A DNA stretch of 64,000 nucleotides. Origin: CAZDKK01 sp964603725. Its GTDB lineage: Bacteria > Eisenbacteria > RBG-16-71-46 > CAIMUX01 > WJJG01. Location of the stretch: assembly GCA_964603725.1 (NCBI GenBank), contig CAZRWW010000018.1, forward strand, positions 1 to 64,000, in the 5' to 3' direction. Of the stretch, positions 1-8,864 are shown in pieces. The notes under the pieces were generated by a model. It was not told where the DNA came from, did no database searches, and saw nothing but the letters and a program-made list of their open reading frames with translations. The position numbers and the translations under genes are program-made. Positions within the stretch are counted from its first letter, which is position 1. The number at the start of each line of letters is the position of its first letter.

Positions 1-1020
1 CAGGCCGCGCCCGGTTGGGTGCTCGTGGCTGAGATCCTGGCCCTCGGCGCACTGGTGGGTGCCATAGCCAACTGGCCATTCTATCGTCCAGAGAGCTATC
101 GCGTGAGCACCCACGCCAACATCGCCAACGAGCTGATCACGATCGGGCAGCACGAGCGGGCCTTCGTCCATCTGCAGGCCGCGCTGGCGCTGGCGCCCGA
201 CTACCCCAACGCGCACCACTTGATGGGCGTGGCCCTGGCGCAGCTCGGGCGCGCCGACGAAGCCGAGCGGCACTACCGCGCCGCCATCGCCGGCGAACCG
301 GCCACGGCGCTGACCTACTACTGCCTGGGCACGCTGCTGGCCGAGCAGCAGCGCTGGGACGAGGCCATCGAGCAGTACCGGCTGGCCCTCGAGCGCGATC
401 CGACCTACGCGAGCGCCTACGGCAACCTCGCCATCGCGCTGGCGCGGCGCGGCGACTTCGCGGAGGCGATCGCCCTGCTCGAGCGCGGTCTGGCCCTCGA
501 GCCCGACTCACCGGAGTTGCTCTTCAACCACGGGCTCGCGCTGCGGCGCGCCGGGCGCCCGGCCGACGCCCGCCGCGCGTTCGAGCGGCTCGTGGCGCGC
601 CGGCCCGATCATCTGCCGGCGCGCCACAACCTCGTGAGCCTGGATCTCGATGAGGGCGCCGCGGCGCGCGCCCGGTCCGGCCTCGAAGAGCTCGCGCGCG
701 CCTATCCCGACGATCAGGGGACCCGCCTGCGCCTGGGCTGGTTGCTGGTGAGCCACCCGGACGGGGGCGTGCGCGACGGGCAGCGCGGCCTGGCCCTGGC
801 GCGCGAGCTGAGCGCCGACGGGCGGCGGGGCGAGCCGCCGCTGCTGGACCTGCTCGCCGCGGCGCTGGCCGAAACGGGCTCAACCGAGCGCGCCGCGCAG
901 ATCGGGCGCCAGGCCGCGCGCCTGGCGGCCGAGGCCGGCGCGACCGATCTGGCCGAGCAGATCACGGCCCGGGTGGCGCTCTACGAGAGCGGGCAGCCGT
1001 ATCGCGCCGAGCGCTGGTAG
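1..1020 (+). CDS. TPR-repeat protein, C-terminal part (5' end outside the window)
   Basis: The frame is open from base 1, so the gene probably starts upstream; the first in-window start codon is GTG at 19. A short hydrophobic stretch at the visible N-terminus suggests the end of a membrane segment. It is followed by at least five 34-residue TPR units (for example the ones beginning near residues 30, 64, 98 and 132) with the usual G/A/Y/P pattern, ending in a helical tail. Such proteins are scaffolds for protein contacts; large bacterial membrane glycosyltransferase-like proteins often carry a C-terminal TPR block of this kind, but that is an inference here. The 3' end overlaps the convergent glycosyltransferase gene by 59 bases. 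No specific function can be given. Confidence 0.8.
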   Translation, partial: QAAPGWVLVAEILALGALVGAIANWPFYRPESYRVSTHANIANELITIGQHERAFVHLQAALALAPDYPNAHHLMGVALAQLGRADEAERHYRAAIAGEPATALTYYCLGTLLAEQQRWDEAIEQYRLALERDPTYASAYGNLAIALARRGDFAEAIALLERGLALEPDSPELLFNHGLALRRAGRPADARRAFERLVARRPDHLPARHNLVSLDLDEGAAARARSGLEELARAYPDDQGTRLRLGWLLVSHPDGGVRDGQRGLALARELSADGRRGEPPLLDLLAAALAETGSTERAAQIGRQAARLAAEAGATDLAEQITARVALYESGQPYRAERW

Positions 1021-1783
1021 CGGGGGCCGAGGCGCGCTCCCGCAGGAGCGCGTACTTGAGCCACACCGAGTAGCTGGCGATGCCGGCCAGCAGCAGCCCC
1101 CGCCAGCCCTCGAGGAATCCCGCCCGCAGATAGTAGCTCTTCAGCGCCTTGGCCAGCGGATGGAGCACCGGCTCCCAGGCGGCGACCCGGCGATCCCCCT
1201 GCTGGTCGGCCCACAGGCGCGCCATCTCGTGCGTCTTGGCCAGGTGGTGGCGGACGCTGCGGTAGGAGTGGTGCCAGAGATCGCCGGGCAGGAAGCCGAC
1301 CGATCCGGCGACCTCCAGCTCCTCGTGCACGACCTGCCCGCCGATCCTGGCGCGCGTGCGGTCGAAAAGGCGCACCTTGCGGTCCGGGTACCAGCCGCCG
1401 AAGCGAACGTAGTGGCCCAGATAGCACGTGCGTCGATTGACGGCGTAGGCCGCGTGCCGGGCGATAACTTGCGGGCCGCGCTCGAAGAGCGCCCGGATCT
1501 CGCGCCGCAGGCGTGGAGAGAGCTCCTCGTCGGCGTCCAGCCACAGGACCCAGCGATGGCGCGTGAGGGACACGGCGAAGGCCTTCTGGCGACTGTAGCC
1601 TTCCCAGGGGTGGGCGATGACCTCGGCGCCATGGCGCGCGGCGAGCTCCGGCGTGCCGTCGCTGCTGCCGGAGTCGACCACGATGAGCTGGTCGGCCCAC
1701 TGGACGCTGGCCAGGGCGCGGCCGATGCGATCGGCCTCGTTGCAGGCGATGATGATGACCGCCACCGGCAACCGCCCGTCCAT
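962..1783 (-). CDS. Family 2 glycosyltransferase, LPS-core type (WaaE/KdtX-like)
   Basis: A 273-residue GT-A type glycosyltransferase. The N-terminus carries the sugar-nucleotide binding fold (VIIIACNEADRIGRAL, then VVDSGSSDGT) and a metal-binding DAD at residues 83-85 (WLDADEEL). The middle (RFGGWYPDRKVRLFDR) is typical of the WaaE/KdtX group that adds glucose to the inner core of lipopolysaccharide; the exact acceptor is inferred. Start chosen at ATG 1783 because GGAGGG lies 5 bases upstream and the homology begins there, although the frame is open further upstream. A C-terminal helix (residues 225-245) may sit on the membrane. It lies 74 bases after the GT4 gene in the same cluster, which supports a role in surface glycan assembly. 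Confidence 0.87.
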   Translation of the reverse strand: MDGRLPVAVIIIACNEADRIGRALASVQWADQLIVVDSGSSDGTPELAARHGAEVIAHPWEGYSRQKAFAVSLTRHRWVLWLDADEELSPRLRREIRALFERGPQVIARHAAYAVNRRTCYLGHYVRFGGWYPDRKVRLFDRTRARIGGQVVHEELEVAGSVGFLPGDLWHHSYRSVRHHLAKTHEMARLWADQQGDRRVAAWEPVLHPLAKALKSYYLRAGFLEGWRGLLLAGIASYSVWLKYALLRERASAPATSARRDTAARSRRAPPGP

Positions 1784-1857
1784 GCCACCCTCCGATGAGA
1801 CGCGTTGCGCGGGGCCCCCGCCCCGGGCGCATGGCGCGTCGCCGCCGCGACCGCGGC

Positions 1858-3048
1858 TCACGGCACCCGGCCCGCCGGGTTCGTCCGGCGGCGCTCGGCG
1901 AGCGCGGCCCGCGCCAGATTCTCCGCCCCCGCGCCCAGCACCGCCAGCGAGTAGTGCGAGCGCACCCGCTCGCGCCCCGCCTCGCCCCAGGCCCGGGCCA
2001 GCTCGGGCCGTTCGAGAAGCGGCGCCAGCGCGGCCGCCAGCGCGGCCGGATCGTTCGGCGCGACGAGTTGCTCGGGCCGGGCGACCACCTCGGGCAGGAT
2101 GCCGACGCGCGTGGCGACCACCGGCACCCCGGTCGCCATGAACTCGAGCGCGCTGCGCGAGACCGCCTCCGAACCGAGGCTGGCGATCACGCCGATGTCG
2201 AGGGCGGCCGCGTAGCGCAGCGGATCGCCGACGTGCCCGGTGGTCACCAGCCGCTCGCCGAGGCCCAGCGCGGCGGCCCTCGCGGCCAGCTGCGCGCAGC
2301 TCACCTCGCACTCGGCCCCCACGACGAGCAGCCGGAAGTCGAAGCCGCGGCGGGCGAGCTCTCCGGCGGCCGCGAGGAAGGCCGCGTGCCCCTTGACCGG
2401 CGACAGGCGGCCGACGATGCCCAGCCACGGGCAGTCGGGCGGCAGCCCGTGCCGGCGGGCCACCGCGGCGCGCGCCGCCGCGCGCCGGAGCTCGCCGTCG
2501 CGCTCGATGGCCTCGCAGTCGATCGCCGGCGGCAGGTGCACGACGTGATCGGCGGCCAGGCGCAAGCCGCCGAGCTGCTCGTCGATCATGTGACGCCCGG
2601 TCACGGCCACGCGCTCGACCGCCCGCCGGTAGGCCCACCGCTGCAGCGGGCCGCCGCGCGGGGTGCGGGCATCCGCCCGGACCCGCACGAGCGCCACCGG
2701 CAAGCCCGCGCGCGCCACGGCGAGCTCAATCTGGCCGGCCCCGGTGTGGACGAAGGCCACGTCGATGGCGGCGCCGGCCAGCCGGCGCCGCAGGCGCGCG
2801 ACGCACAGGCCCCAGGTCCACGGCCGCAACCGCGGCAGCGCCAGCCCCGGCGCCAGCGCCACGCCCGCTTGCCGCGCCTCGGCCAGCACGGGCGTGCCGG
2901 CCTGTCCCCCCAGCCAGCAGGCATGACCGCGCTGCTGGAGCGCCAGGGCCGTCATCACCGCATGCCAGGCGATCGCGCTCCAGAAGCGCAGCACCACCAG
3001 GTGCAACACGCGCAGGGGCGCCCCGCCGCCGGGGCCGGCGGCGGTCAC
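1858..3048 (-). CDS. Family 4 (GT-B) glycosyltransferase
   Basis: A 396-residue retaining GT-B glycosyltransferase. The N-terminal domain starts with LRVLHLVV; the C-terminal domain has GIVGRLSPVKGH, the usual beginning of the nucleotide-sugar binding half, and the donor-binding E-x7-E region around SEAVSRSALEFMATGVPVV. Sugar and acceptor cannot be read from the sequence; cell-envelope glycan synthesis is inferred from the neighbouring LPS-type GT2. The start is GTG 3048, which overlaps the patatin stop as GTGA, so the two are translationally coupled. The frame stays open upstream inside the patatin gene, but that part has no homology-like character. Confidence 0.88.
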   Translation of the reverse strand: MTAAGPGGGAPLRVLHLVVLRFWSAIAWHAVMTALALQQRGHACWLGGQAGTPVLAEARQAGVALAPGLALPRLRPWTWGLCVARLRRRLAGAAIDVAFVHTGAGQIELAVARAGLPVALVRVRADARTPRGGPLQRWAYRRAVERVAVTGRHMIDEQLGGLRLAADHVVHLPPAIDCEAIERDGELRRAAARAAVARRHGLPPDCPWLGIVGRLSPVKGHAAFLAAAGELARRGFDFRLLVVGAECEVSCAQLAARAAALGLGERLVTTGHVGDPLRYAAALDIGVIASLGSEAVSRSALEFMATGVPVVATRVGILPEVVARPEQLVAPNDPAALAAALAPLLERPELARAWGEAGRERVRSHYSLAVLGAGAENLARAALAERRRTNPAGRVP

Positions 3049-3878
3049 GGCACGATCTCCGGTGGGCCGCCGGCGCCCCGTTCCCAGCGATAGAGCGCGT
3101 CGAGCAGCTGGGGCAGACTGCGCTCCATGGCCCGCTCGCCGGCGGCGATCAACTCCGGGGCGTGGTCGAGATCGAGCAGCGGAAACTGGCCCACGTCCGG
3201 CTCGACGAGCACGTCGGCGCGCGGGGCGGCCTGCAGCACCATCTGATACTGCACGAGGTGCGTGATCTGCCCGATCAGCTCGAGGACGTTGCGCGGCGGC
3301 GCCTGGCGCGGCGCGCGGCGCACGACGTTCACCGCCACGATCGGCGCGGGGCAATCGACGGTCAGATCGACCAGGGTGTGGATCGGCAACGGCTCGACGA
3401 CGCCGCCGTCGGTGCAGCTGTGGCCGTCGATCTCGACCGGCCGGTAGAACTCGGGGATGGCGCAGCTGGCCTCGACCGCCGGGATGACGGGGCCCGACCG
3501 GAAGACGCGCCGCGTCTGGGCGGTCAGATCGGCCGCCACGACCGCGCAGGGCAGGCGCAGGTCCTCGAAGCGCGGCTCACCGATCGCGCGCCGGACGAAG
3601 CGCCCCAGCCGCTCGGTCGACATGATGCCGAGCCGCGTGGGCTTGAACTGCGCGATGCGGCGCCAGCCCATCGATCGCGCGTCGCGCTCGATGTCCTCGA
3701 GCGGATAGCCGGCCGCCACGAGGGCCGCGATGAGCGCGCCGCCGCTGGTGCCGGCCAGGCTGCCGACGGCGATGCCCTCGCGCTCGAGGACGTTCAGCAC
3801 GCCCACGTGCGCCAGCGTGCGCGCCGCGCCGCCCCCCAGCGCCAGACCGATGCCGCCGCGACTCGCCTGTGCCGCCAT
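3045..3878 (-). CDS. Patatin-like phospholipase (RssA type)
   Basis: A 277-residue patatin-domain serine hydrolase, about the usual length of bacterial RssA/YchK-like proteins. The oxyanion-hole glycine loop is GGGAAR at residues 15-20, the nucleophile Ser45 lies in GTSGG, and the catalytic Asp157 is in TDGG, so the Ser-Asp dyad is complete and the enzyme should be active. No signal peptide is visible, so it probably works in the cytoplasm or at the inner membrane on lipids; the substrate is unknown. ATG 3878 is preceded by GGAG 11 bases upstream. First gene of the patatin/GT4/GT2 cluster. Confidence 0.9.
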   Translation of the reverse strand: MAAQASRGGIGLALGGGAARTLAHVGVLNVLEREGIAVGSLAGTSGGALIAALVAAGYPLEDIERDARSMGWRRIAQFKPTRLGIMSTERLGRFVRRAIGEPRFEDLRLPCAVVAADLTAQTRRVFRSGPVIPAVEASCAIPEFYRPVEIDGHSCTDGGVVEPLPIHTLVDLTVDCPAPIVAVNVVRRAPRQAPPRNVLELIGQITHLVQYQMVLQAAPRADVLVEPDVGQFPLLDLDHAPELIAAGERAMERSLPQLLDALYRWERGAGGPPEIVP

Positions 3879-4246
3879 GCGCTACACGCTCCTCGACCAC
3901 GCTCCGCGACCACGCTCCACGCCGCTTCCGTGACGCACGCCCGAGAACTACCATGACCGGACCCCGCCTCTCAAGCGCGCGCGTCGCGCCCGCCGCGGGG
4001 AACCGGTCGTGCGCCGCGCGTGTCCTAAGGCTCTCCACCGCGGGCCGACGTCGCCCGGGACCGCCGCGCGCCGTTCGGCGGGACGGGCAGTTTCCTTTTG
4101 ACATGCGCGGACGCGCCCACGAAGATTCGCGGCGCCCACGTGACGAAACAGAGCGGCGCCACCGTCGCGCGCGCCCGGGCATCGGTCAGGAGGAGTCCGG
4201 ATCGAAGGGCATCCGGATCGGGACCGTTCGTAGCGAGGGACTCAGC
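3879..4246. other. Divergent intergenic region, no gene seen
   Basis: This 368-base stretch separates the minus-strand patatin gene from the plus-strand secreted-protein gene. It contains a candidate promoter at 4098-4126, two near-identical 12-base units (gaccacgctccg/gaccacgctcca, 3893-3920), and an AGGAGG near 4191 that is too far from the ATG at 4247 to act as its ribosome-binding site. Open frames crossing it are arginine-rich high-GC artefacts without a start signal. Confidence 0.6.
4098..4126 (+). promoter_or_regulatory. Candidate sigma-70-type promoter
   Basis: TTGACA (4098-4103), 17-base spacer, GAAGAT (4121-4126). The -35 is perfect, the -10 is weak. It sits in a locally T-rich patch (tttccttttgaca) that stands out from the GC-rich surroundings, 120 bases before the secreted-protein gene at 4247. 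Confidence 0.4.
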
Positions 4247-5746
4247 ATGAAGACTGCGGCGAAGAGGTCGAGCGACCGACGCCTCGCGGGGTTCGGGCCG
4301 CCGCGGACCGTTGCGCGCGCCGGCGTCGTCCTGGCCCTGGGCTGGCTGCTCGCGCTCGCGCCCGCGCCGGACCTGCCGGCCGGCCGCGCGTCGGCCGCCC
4401 AATCCGCGCCCGAGCTCAAGGAGTTCGAGATCGTGCTGCCGGATTCCTTCTCCGTCTCGCGGGGTCAGCGCACGGTCCGTGACGGCGACACGGTGCTGAT
4501 TCGCACCTATTGGGACAGCGGCAGTCCGTACCAGGTCCACGCCGACTTCCGCCAGATCGACTCGAACGCCGACTCCGCGCTGATCGCCACGCGCTGCGCC
4601 GATCGGGTGGTCCAGGTGAGCGGGCAATCCGAGACCTGGAGCTGCTACGCGTTCGAGCACCGGATCTCGCCGGACAACACGCTGGAAGATCGCGGCAACA
4701 CGCCGGTTCCGATCACGGCCTACGATCCGGCGACGCAGCTCGGCACGACGACCGAGGCCGTCCGCTTCTGTCTGTGCAACCATCCGCTCACCCACATCGA
4801 GACGCGCGTGATCGGCGACTCGATCCGCTTCATCGACCGCGACGGCACTTGGTGCTACCGCGTGCGCAACGGGGATCAGATCACCATCCACACCACCTGG
4901 GCGAGGCGCGGCGACCTGACGCTCAAGACCGACTTCCAGAACCTGGACCAGTTCTATCTGCCGGGCGACGACGACCAGTCCAAGATCGAGGACTCCGGCG
5001 GCCAGGCCACCTACGAGATCCGCTACCGGCTCAGTCGCACGGCGTGGCCGCAAGACGACCCGCGCCCGAAGTACCCCGTGCCGGTGTTGATCGAGGCCTC
5101 CGACATGCAGTGTGGCCTCGGATACGTCACGGTCTACTTCGAGATGGACATCACCGGACCGGCCGGCGCGCCCCTGTTCGCGCCGGATCTGCCGGCCCAG
5201 GCGGTCACTTCCACGCTGCCGGTGGCGGGCACGGCGCCGGAGGACTCGCGGGACGTGCTGCTGGTGGTCAAGCACCTGGACGCCGCCAATCCCGACAGCA
5301 CCACCCGCCTGGTCCTGGCTCTCGACGCGAATCGGCGGTTCGCGGGCGAGGTGCTGCTGGTGCCGGGGCTCAACCGGCTGAGCCTCTACGGGCGAGACCT
5401 CGTGGGAAACCTGTCGGCGGCGACCGTGGGCACCGTGAAGTATGTGGCGGCGGCGGCCATCTCGATCCCCCAGCCCTTCCAACCGGGAGACGCGTTCGTC
5501 TTCGATTCGCCGGCCGGCTGGTCGCGGTCCGAGGTGGAGATCTACAACCTCGCCGGCGACCGCATTCGCGCCTGGACGCACCAGGGCGCGGGCGGCCCGC
5601 TCTACGAGGTGAGCATTCCGTGGGACGGTCGCAACGGCAACGGCGAGGCGGTGCGCCAGGGCCCCTACCTGCTGCGCTACCGAATGTCCGATGGCGCCGG
5701 GCGGACCGCGTTGGAGGAGGTCAAGGCCTTTGTGCTGCAGAAGTAG
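4247..5746 (+). CDS. Secreted protein with duplicated beta domain and FlgD-like C-terminal domain
   Basis: A 499-residue exported protein. A basic N-terminus and hydrophobic core (about residues 24-41) end in an Ala-rich cleavage site (RASAAQSA). The body holds two similar segments of about 95 residues (roughly 58-155 and 190-285). Each has an 'R-N/D-GD-x-V/I' strand, an acidic 'DF..(I/L)D' stretch, and ends in a 'PVP..I.A.D' element, so they look like a tandem duplication. Several cysteines (for example in FCLCNH and DMQCG) could form disulfides. The last 75 residues (VEIYNLAGDRIRAW ... WDGRNGNGEAVRQGPYLLRY) match the FlgD Ig-like domain found at the C-termini of secreted FCB-group proteins. 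Start ATG 4247 is chosen for the signal peptide. The downstream gene overlaps its end. Confidence 0.8.
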   Translation: MKTAAKRSSDRRLAGFGPPRTVARAGVVLALGWLLALAPAPDLPAGRASAAQSAPELKEFEIVLPDSFSVSRGQRTVRDGDTVLIRTYWDSGSPYQVHADFRQIDSNADSALIATRCADRVVQVSGQSETWSCYAFEHRISPDNTLEDRGNTPVPITAYDPATQLGTTTEAVRFCLCNHPLTHIETRVIGDSIRFIDRDGTWCYRVRNGDQITIHTTWARRGDLTLKTDFQNLDQFYLPGDDDQSKIEDSGGQATYEIRYRLSRTAWPQDDPRPKYPVPVLIEASDMQCGLGYVTVYFEMDITGPAGAPLFAPDLPAQAVTSTLPVAGTAPEDSRDVLLVVKHLDAANPDSTTRLVLALDANRRFAGEVLLVPGLNRLSLYGRDLVGNLSAATVGTVKYVAAAAISIPQPFQPGDAFVFDSPAGWSRSEVEIYNLAGDRIRAWTHQGAGGPLYEVSIPWDGRNGNGEAVRQGPYLLRYRMSDGAGRTALEEVKAFVLQK

Positions 5747-6746
5747 CTTCTCGCGACTCCTGGCCGCGGTCCGGGCCAGCGGACGGCTCAGGGGCCCGGG
5801 CGGGCGAGCGGCGCTCATGGCGGCCGTGCTGGGCGCATCCGCGAGCGCTTCGGCCCGCGCCGACGACGGCGGGTGGGCGCTCTCGGGAGCCTTCGCGGCG
5901 CCCGAGCCCGGCGGGCGCGCGGCGGCGCTGGGCGACGCGGGCGGCCCCGGCGCGGCCGACCCCGCGGCGATCTACTGGAACGCGGCCCGCTTGCTGGAGA
6001 ACGACCGGACGGGCGCGGCGGTCACCTATGCGGACCTCTACGGCCTTGGGCTGGTCAGCCAGACGGGCGTCTTCGTGGCGCTGCCGCAGCGCCCCCGCCG
6101 TCTGAGCTGGTCCGACGGCCGGCTGCAGGGCGAGCTCGAGCGCCCCGCGAGCGCGTGGGGCTTTGCGATCCTGGCGACGAGCGTCGATCTCGACCGCGAC
6201 GCCTACGCCGAGTATGACCTCGCCGTCGCCCACGCCCGCCGCGGTCCGTGGGACACCGGCTGGGCAGTGACCGGCCACCTGCTGCTCGTGCGTTCGGACC
6301 TCGAGAGCGTCGGCGCGTCGGGCTACGCGCTCGACTTCGCGCTGGCGCGTCCGGTCGCGCGCAACCTGGAGGCCTCGCTGGTCCTGCGCTCGCTGCTGTC
6401 CTCCCTGAGCTGGGAGGGATCGGGACGCGAGACCTTGACGCCGCGGGCCGAGGCCGGCCTCTGCTGGCGGCCTCTGGCCGGCCTGGCAGTCCCGGTGGTC
6501 GGCGCGTACGACCTGGACGTCGACGCCTGGGTCCAGGCCTCCGGCGGCGTCGAGTGGCGTCCGCTCGGCCACACGCTCGCCCTGCGCGGCGGGCTGCGCT
6601 GGCGCGATGACGGCGCGGAGGCGCAGACCCTGCCCGCGGCCGGGATCGGCTTCGAGTGGATGCGGATCACCTTCGACTACGGGTTGGCGATCGGCCGTGA
6701 CGAGCTGGGCGACACCCACCGCCTGGGGTTGGGGTGCCAGTTCTGA
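5730..6746 (+). CDS. PorV/PorQ-like outer-membrane beta-barrel protein
   Basis: About 338 residues. The mature part starts near ADDGGWALSGAF and runs through alternating strands to a C-terminal ...LGLGCQF, with the aromatic last residue typical of outer-membrane barrels. The motif GGRAAALGDAGG...AAIYWNAARL is the start of PorV/PorQ/FadL-like proteins ('GARALGMGGA...DA.A.YWNPA'). Start is uncertain: TTG 5730 is favoured because GGAGGAGG lies 9 bases upstream and it overlaps the preceding gene by 17 bases; ATG 5817 would leave almost no signal-peptide n-region. Coupling to the FlgD-tailed protein suggests a secretion or surface-anchoring partnership (inference). Confidence 0.7.
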   Translation: MCCRSSFSRLLAAVRASGRLRGPGGRAALMAAVLGASASASARADDGGWALSGAFAAPEPGGRAAALGDAGGPGAADPAAIYWNAARLLENDRTGAAVTYADLYGLGLVSQTGVFVALPQRPRRLSWSDGRLQGELERPASAWGFAILATSVDLDRDAYAEYDLAVAHARRGPWDTGWAVTGHLLLVRSDLESVGASGYALDFALARPVARNLEASLVLRSLLSSLSWEGSGRETLTPRAEAGLCWRPLAGLAVPVVGAYDLDVDAWVQASGGVEWRPLGHTLALRGGLRWRDDGAEAQTLPAAGIGFEWMRITFDYGLAIGRDELGDTHRLGLGCQF

Positions 6747-6770
6747 TTCCCGCGCCGCCCGGAACGCGCC

Positions 6771-6842
6771 GCGGCGCATCCTGACGCCGGCCGCGGCGCA
6801 TCCTGACGCCGGCCGCGGCGCATCCTGACGCCGGCCGCGGCG
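6771..6842. repeat. 22-base tandem repeat, three perfect copies plus a partial one
   Basis: Unit gcggcgcatcctgacgccgg+cc occurs at 6771-6792, 6793-6814 and 6815-6836 without a mismatch, followed by 6 bases of a fourth copy. It fills the gap between the outer-membrane protein and speA. A single copy with two mismatches lies at 14511-14532, where it runs into a TTGACG promoter element. CTGACG inside each unit is -35-like, so a regulatory role upstream of speA is possible. Confidence 0.9.
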
Positions 6843-6884
6843 AGCGTGCCAGGCGCCAAAAGGCGATTGCCCCCCGCCGGCCCG

Positions 6885-8864
6885 ATGAGGCATTCTGCCG
6901 CCGTGGCTCGCAAAGGCAAAACTCAGAGCCCCTACTGCGTCGACGAATGGGGTGGGGGCTATTTCGTCATCGGGCGCGACGGTCATCTGCGCGTGCGGCC
7001 CTTCCTCGATGATCGCGCGGTCGACTTGACCGACGTCGTCAGACGCTGCGCGGAGATGGACCTGGTCCCGCCCCTGCTGGTGCGCTTCCCCCAGCTGCTC
7101 CAGACCCGCCTGCAGCAGCTCTACATCTGCTTCCAGCGGGCGATGGCCGAGTTCGGCTACGCCGGCCACTACCGGGCGGTCTTTCCCCTGAAGGTCAACC
7201 CGCGCCGGCCGGTGGTCGAGAGCCTGATCAAGGCGGGCCGGCCCGACGCCTTCGGGCTCGAGGTCGGCAGCAAGACCGAGCTGGCCATCGCGCTCGCCCA
7301 GAAGCTCCCGCCGGGCGCCTGGATCTGCATCAACGGCTTCAAGGACGCGCAGGTCGTCGAGCTGGCGACCGTGGCGGCGGGCGAAGACCCGGCGATCGTG
7401 CTGGTGGTCGAGCGGCTGGCGGAGATCCCCCTCATCGTGGCCGCGGCGCGCAAGCACAAGCAGGCGCCCCTGCTGGGGCTGCGCTGCCGGCTCGACAACC
7501 GCGGCAGCGGCCGCTGGGAGGCCTCCGGCGGCGAGACCTCCAAGTTCGGTCTCGGCTCCTCGGGCCTCCTGTGCGCCATCGAGCGGCTGCGCGAGGCCGG
7601 CCTGCTCGATCGCTTGCGGGTGCTGCACTATCACATCGGGTCGCAGATCACCAGCGTGCGGCGCATCAAGGATGCCGTGAAGGAGTCGGCCCGCATCTAC
7701 GCCCGCCTGCGCTCACGCGGGATCCCGCTGCAGTATCTCAACGTGGGCGGCGGCCTGGGCATCGACTACGACGGCAGCAACACGCCCTCCGACTCGAGCG
7801 TGAACTACTCGATGCAGGAGTTCGCCAACAACGTGGTCTACACGATCCAGGAGGTCTGCACCGAAGAGGAGGTGCCGCTGCCCGACCTGGTCTCGGAGAG
7901 CGGCCGGGCCATCGCGGCCCACCACGCGCTGCTGATCACCAACTGCGAGAGCCGCGACAGCGACGTGCCGGCCTCGTTCCTGCCGCGCGATCTGCGCCGG
8001 GATGGGGAAGCGCCGCGGACGCCCGCGGGCACGCCCGAGCTGGACGATGAGGACGAGGAAACGCCCCCGCAGGTCGCGGAGATCGAGGCGATCGCCCGCG
8101 AGATCTCGATCAAGAACTTCCGCGAGTACTATCACGACGCCCTGATGACCCGCGGCGAGGTGCAGACGCTCTTCGACCTCGGCTACCTCTCGCTCGAGCA
8201 GAAGGCGGTGGCCGAGCAGCACTTCTACACCGTCTGCCGCAAGGCGCTCGAGTTCGCGCGCCGGACGGGCTCGATCTCCGAGGAGCTCAAGGCGCTCGAG
8301 AAGACCTTCCGCCAGAAGTACGTGACCAACTTCAGCGTCTTTCGCAGCGTGCCCGACGCGTGGGCGATCGAGCAGCTCTTCCCGATCGTGCCCATCCACC
8401 GGCTCGACGAAACGCCCACCGAGAAGGGCATCCTGGTGGACCTGACCTGCGACTCCGACGGCGTCATCGACGCCTTCGTCGACGTGCGCGACGTCAAGGA
8501 GGCGCTCGAGCTGCACGCCGAGGCGGGCGGCGGACGCCCCTACCTGCTGGCCATCTGCCTGCTGGGGGCCTACCAGGAGGTCATGGGCGCCTATCACAAC
8601 CTCTTCGGCAATCCCCCCGAGGTGTCCGTCTCGCTCAAGGGGCGGCGCCTGATCGTCGAGAGCCCCAGCGCCGGCGACACCGTGGCGGCCATGGCCGAGC
8701 TGGCGGGCTACGACGCGACGAAGCTCCGCCAGGGCTTCACCCGCCTGCTGCGGGCGCGGGCCCGGGCCCGGGGACGGCGGATGGCCCTGAAGCGCCACGA
8801 GCGCATCTGGAACCAGGGCGCCTACCTGGAAGGCGACACCGACACCTTCCGCTCGGTCGAGTAG
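6885..8864 (+). CDS. speA: Biosynthetic arginine decarboxylase
   Basis: PLP-dependent decarboxylase of the SpeA type, converting arginine to agmatine for polyamine synthesis. With ATG 6885 it has 659 residues, the usual family length. The N-terminal YCVDEWGGGYF, the PLP lysine in AVFPLKVNP (K103), the HYHIGSQ and NVGGGLGIDYDG barrel motifs, and the C-terminal LVDLTCDSDG with the active-site cysteine contributed across the dimer are all present. A low-complexity acidic insert (about residues 385-410, ELDDEDEET) lies in the domain typical of SpeA. Starts at 6846 (GTG) or 6903 (GTG) are also possible; none has a strong ribosome-binding site. No speB (agmatinase) is nearby. Confidence 0.95.
   Translation: MRHSAAVARKGKTQSPYCVDEWGGGYFVIGRDGHLRVRPFLDDRAVDLTDVVRRCAEMDLVPPLLVRFPQLLQTRLQQLYICFQRAMAEFGYAGHYRAVFPLKVNPRRPVVESLIKAGRPDAFGLEVGSKTELAIALAQKLPPGAWICINGFKDAQVVELATVAAGEDPAIVLVVERLAEIPLIVAAARKHKQAPLLGLRCRLDNRGSGRWEASGGETSKFGLGSSGLLCAIERLREAGLLDRLRVLHYHIGSQITSVRRIKDAVKESARIYARLRSRGIPLQYLNVGGGLGIDYDGSNTPSDSSVNYSMQEFANNVVYTIQEVCTEEEVPLPDLVSESGRAIAAHHALLITNCESRDSDVPASFLPRDLRRDGEAPRTPAGTPELDDEDEETPPQVAEIEAIAREISIKNFREYYHDALMTRGEVQTLFDLGYLSLEQKAVAEQHFYTVCRKALEFARRTGSISEELKALEKTFRQKYVTNFSVFRSVPDAWAIEQLFPIVPIHRLDETPTEKGILVDLTCDSDGVIDAFVDVRDVKEALELHAEAGGGRPYLLAICLLGAYQEVMGAYHNLFGNPPEVSVSLKGRRLIVESPSAGDTVAAMAELAGYDATKLRQGFTRLLRARARARGRRMALKRHERIWNQGAYLEGDTDTFRSVE

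Noticed and set aside
1784..2638. Upstream open extension of the GT2 gene, and many other long antisense or out-of-frame reading frames in the window
   Set aside because: They are Arg/Ala/Pro/Gly-rich, overlap well-supported genes, and have no family motifs or ribosome-binding sites. This is expected in very GC-rich DNA where stop codons are rare.
6771..6842. CRISPR array
   Set aside because: The repeats are contiguous 22-base tandem copies with no spacers and no cas genes nearby.
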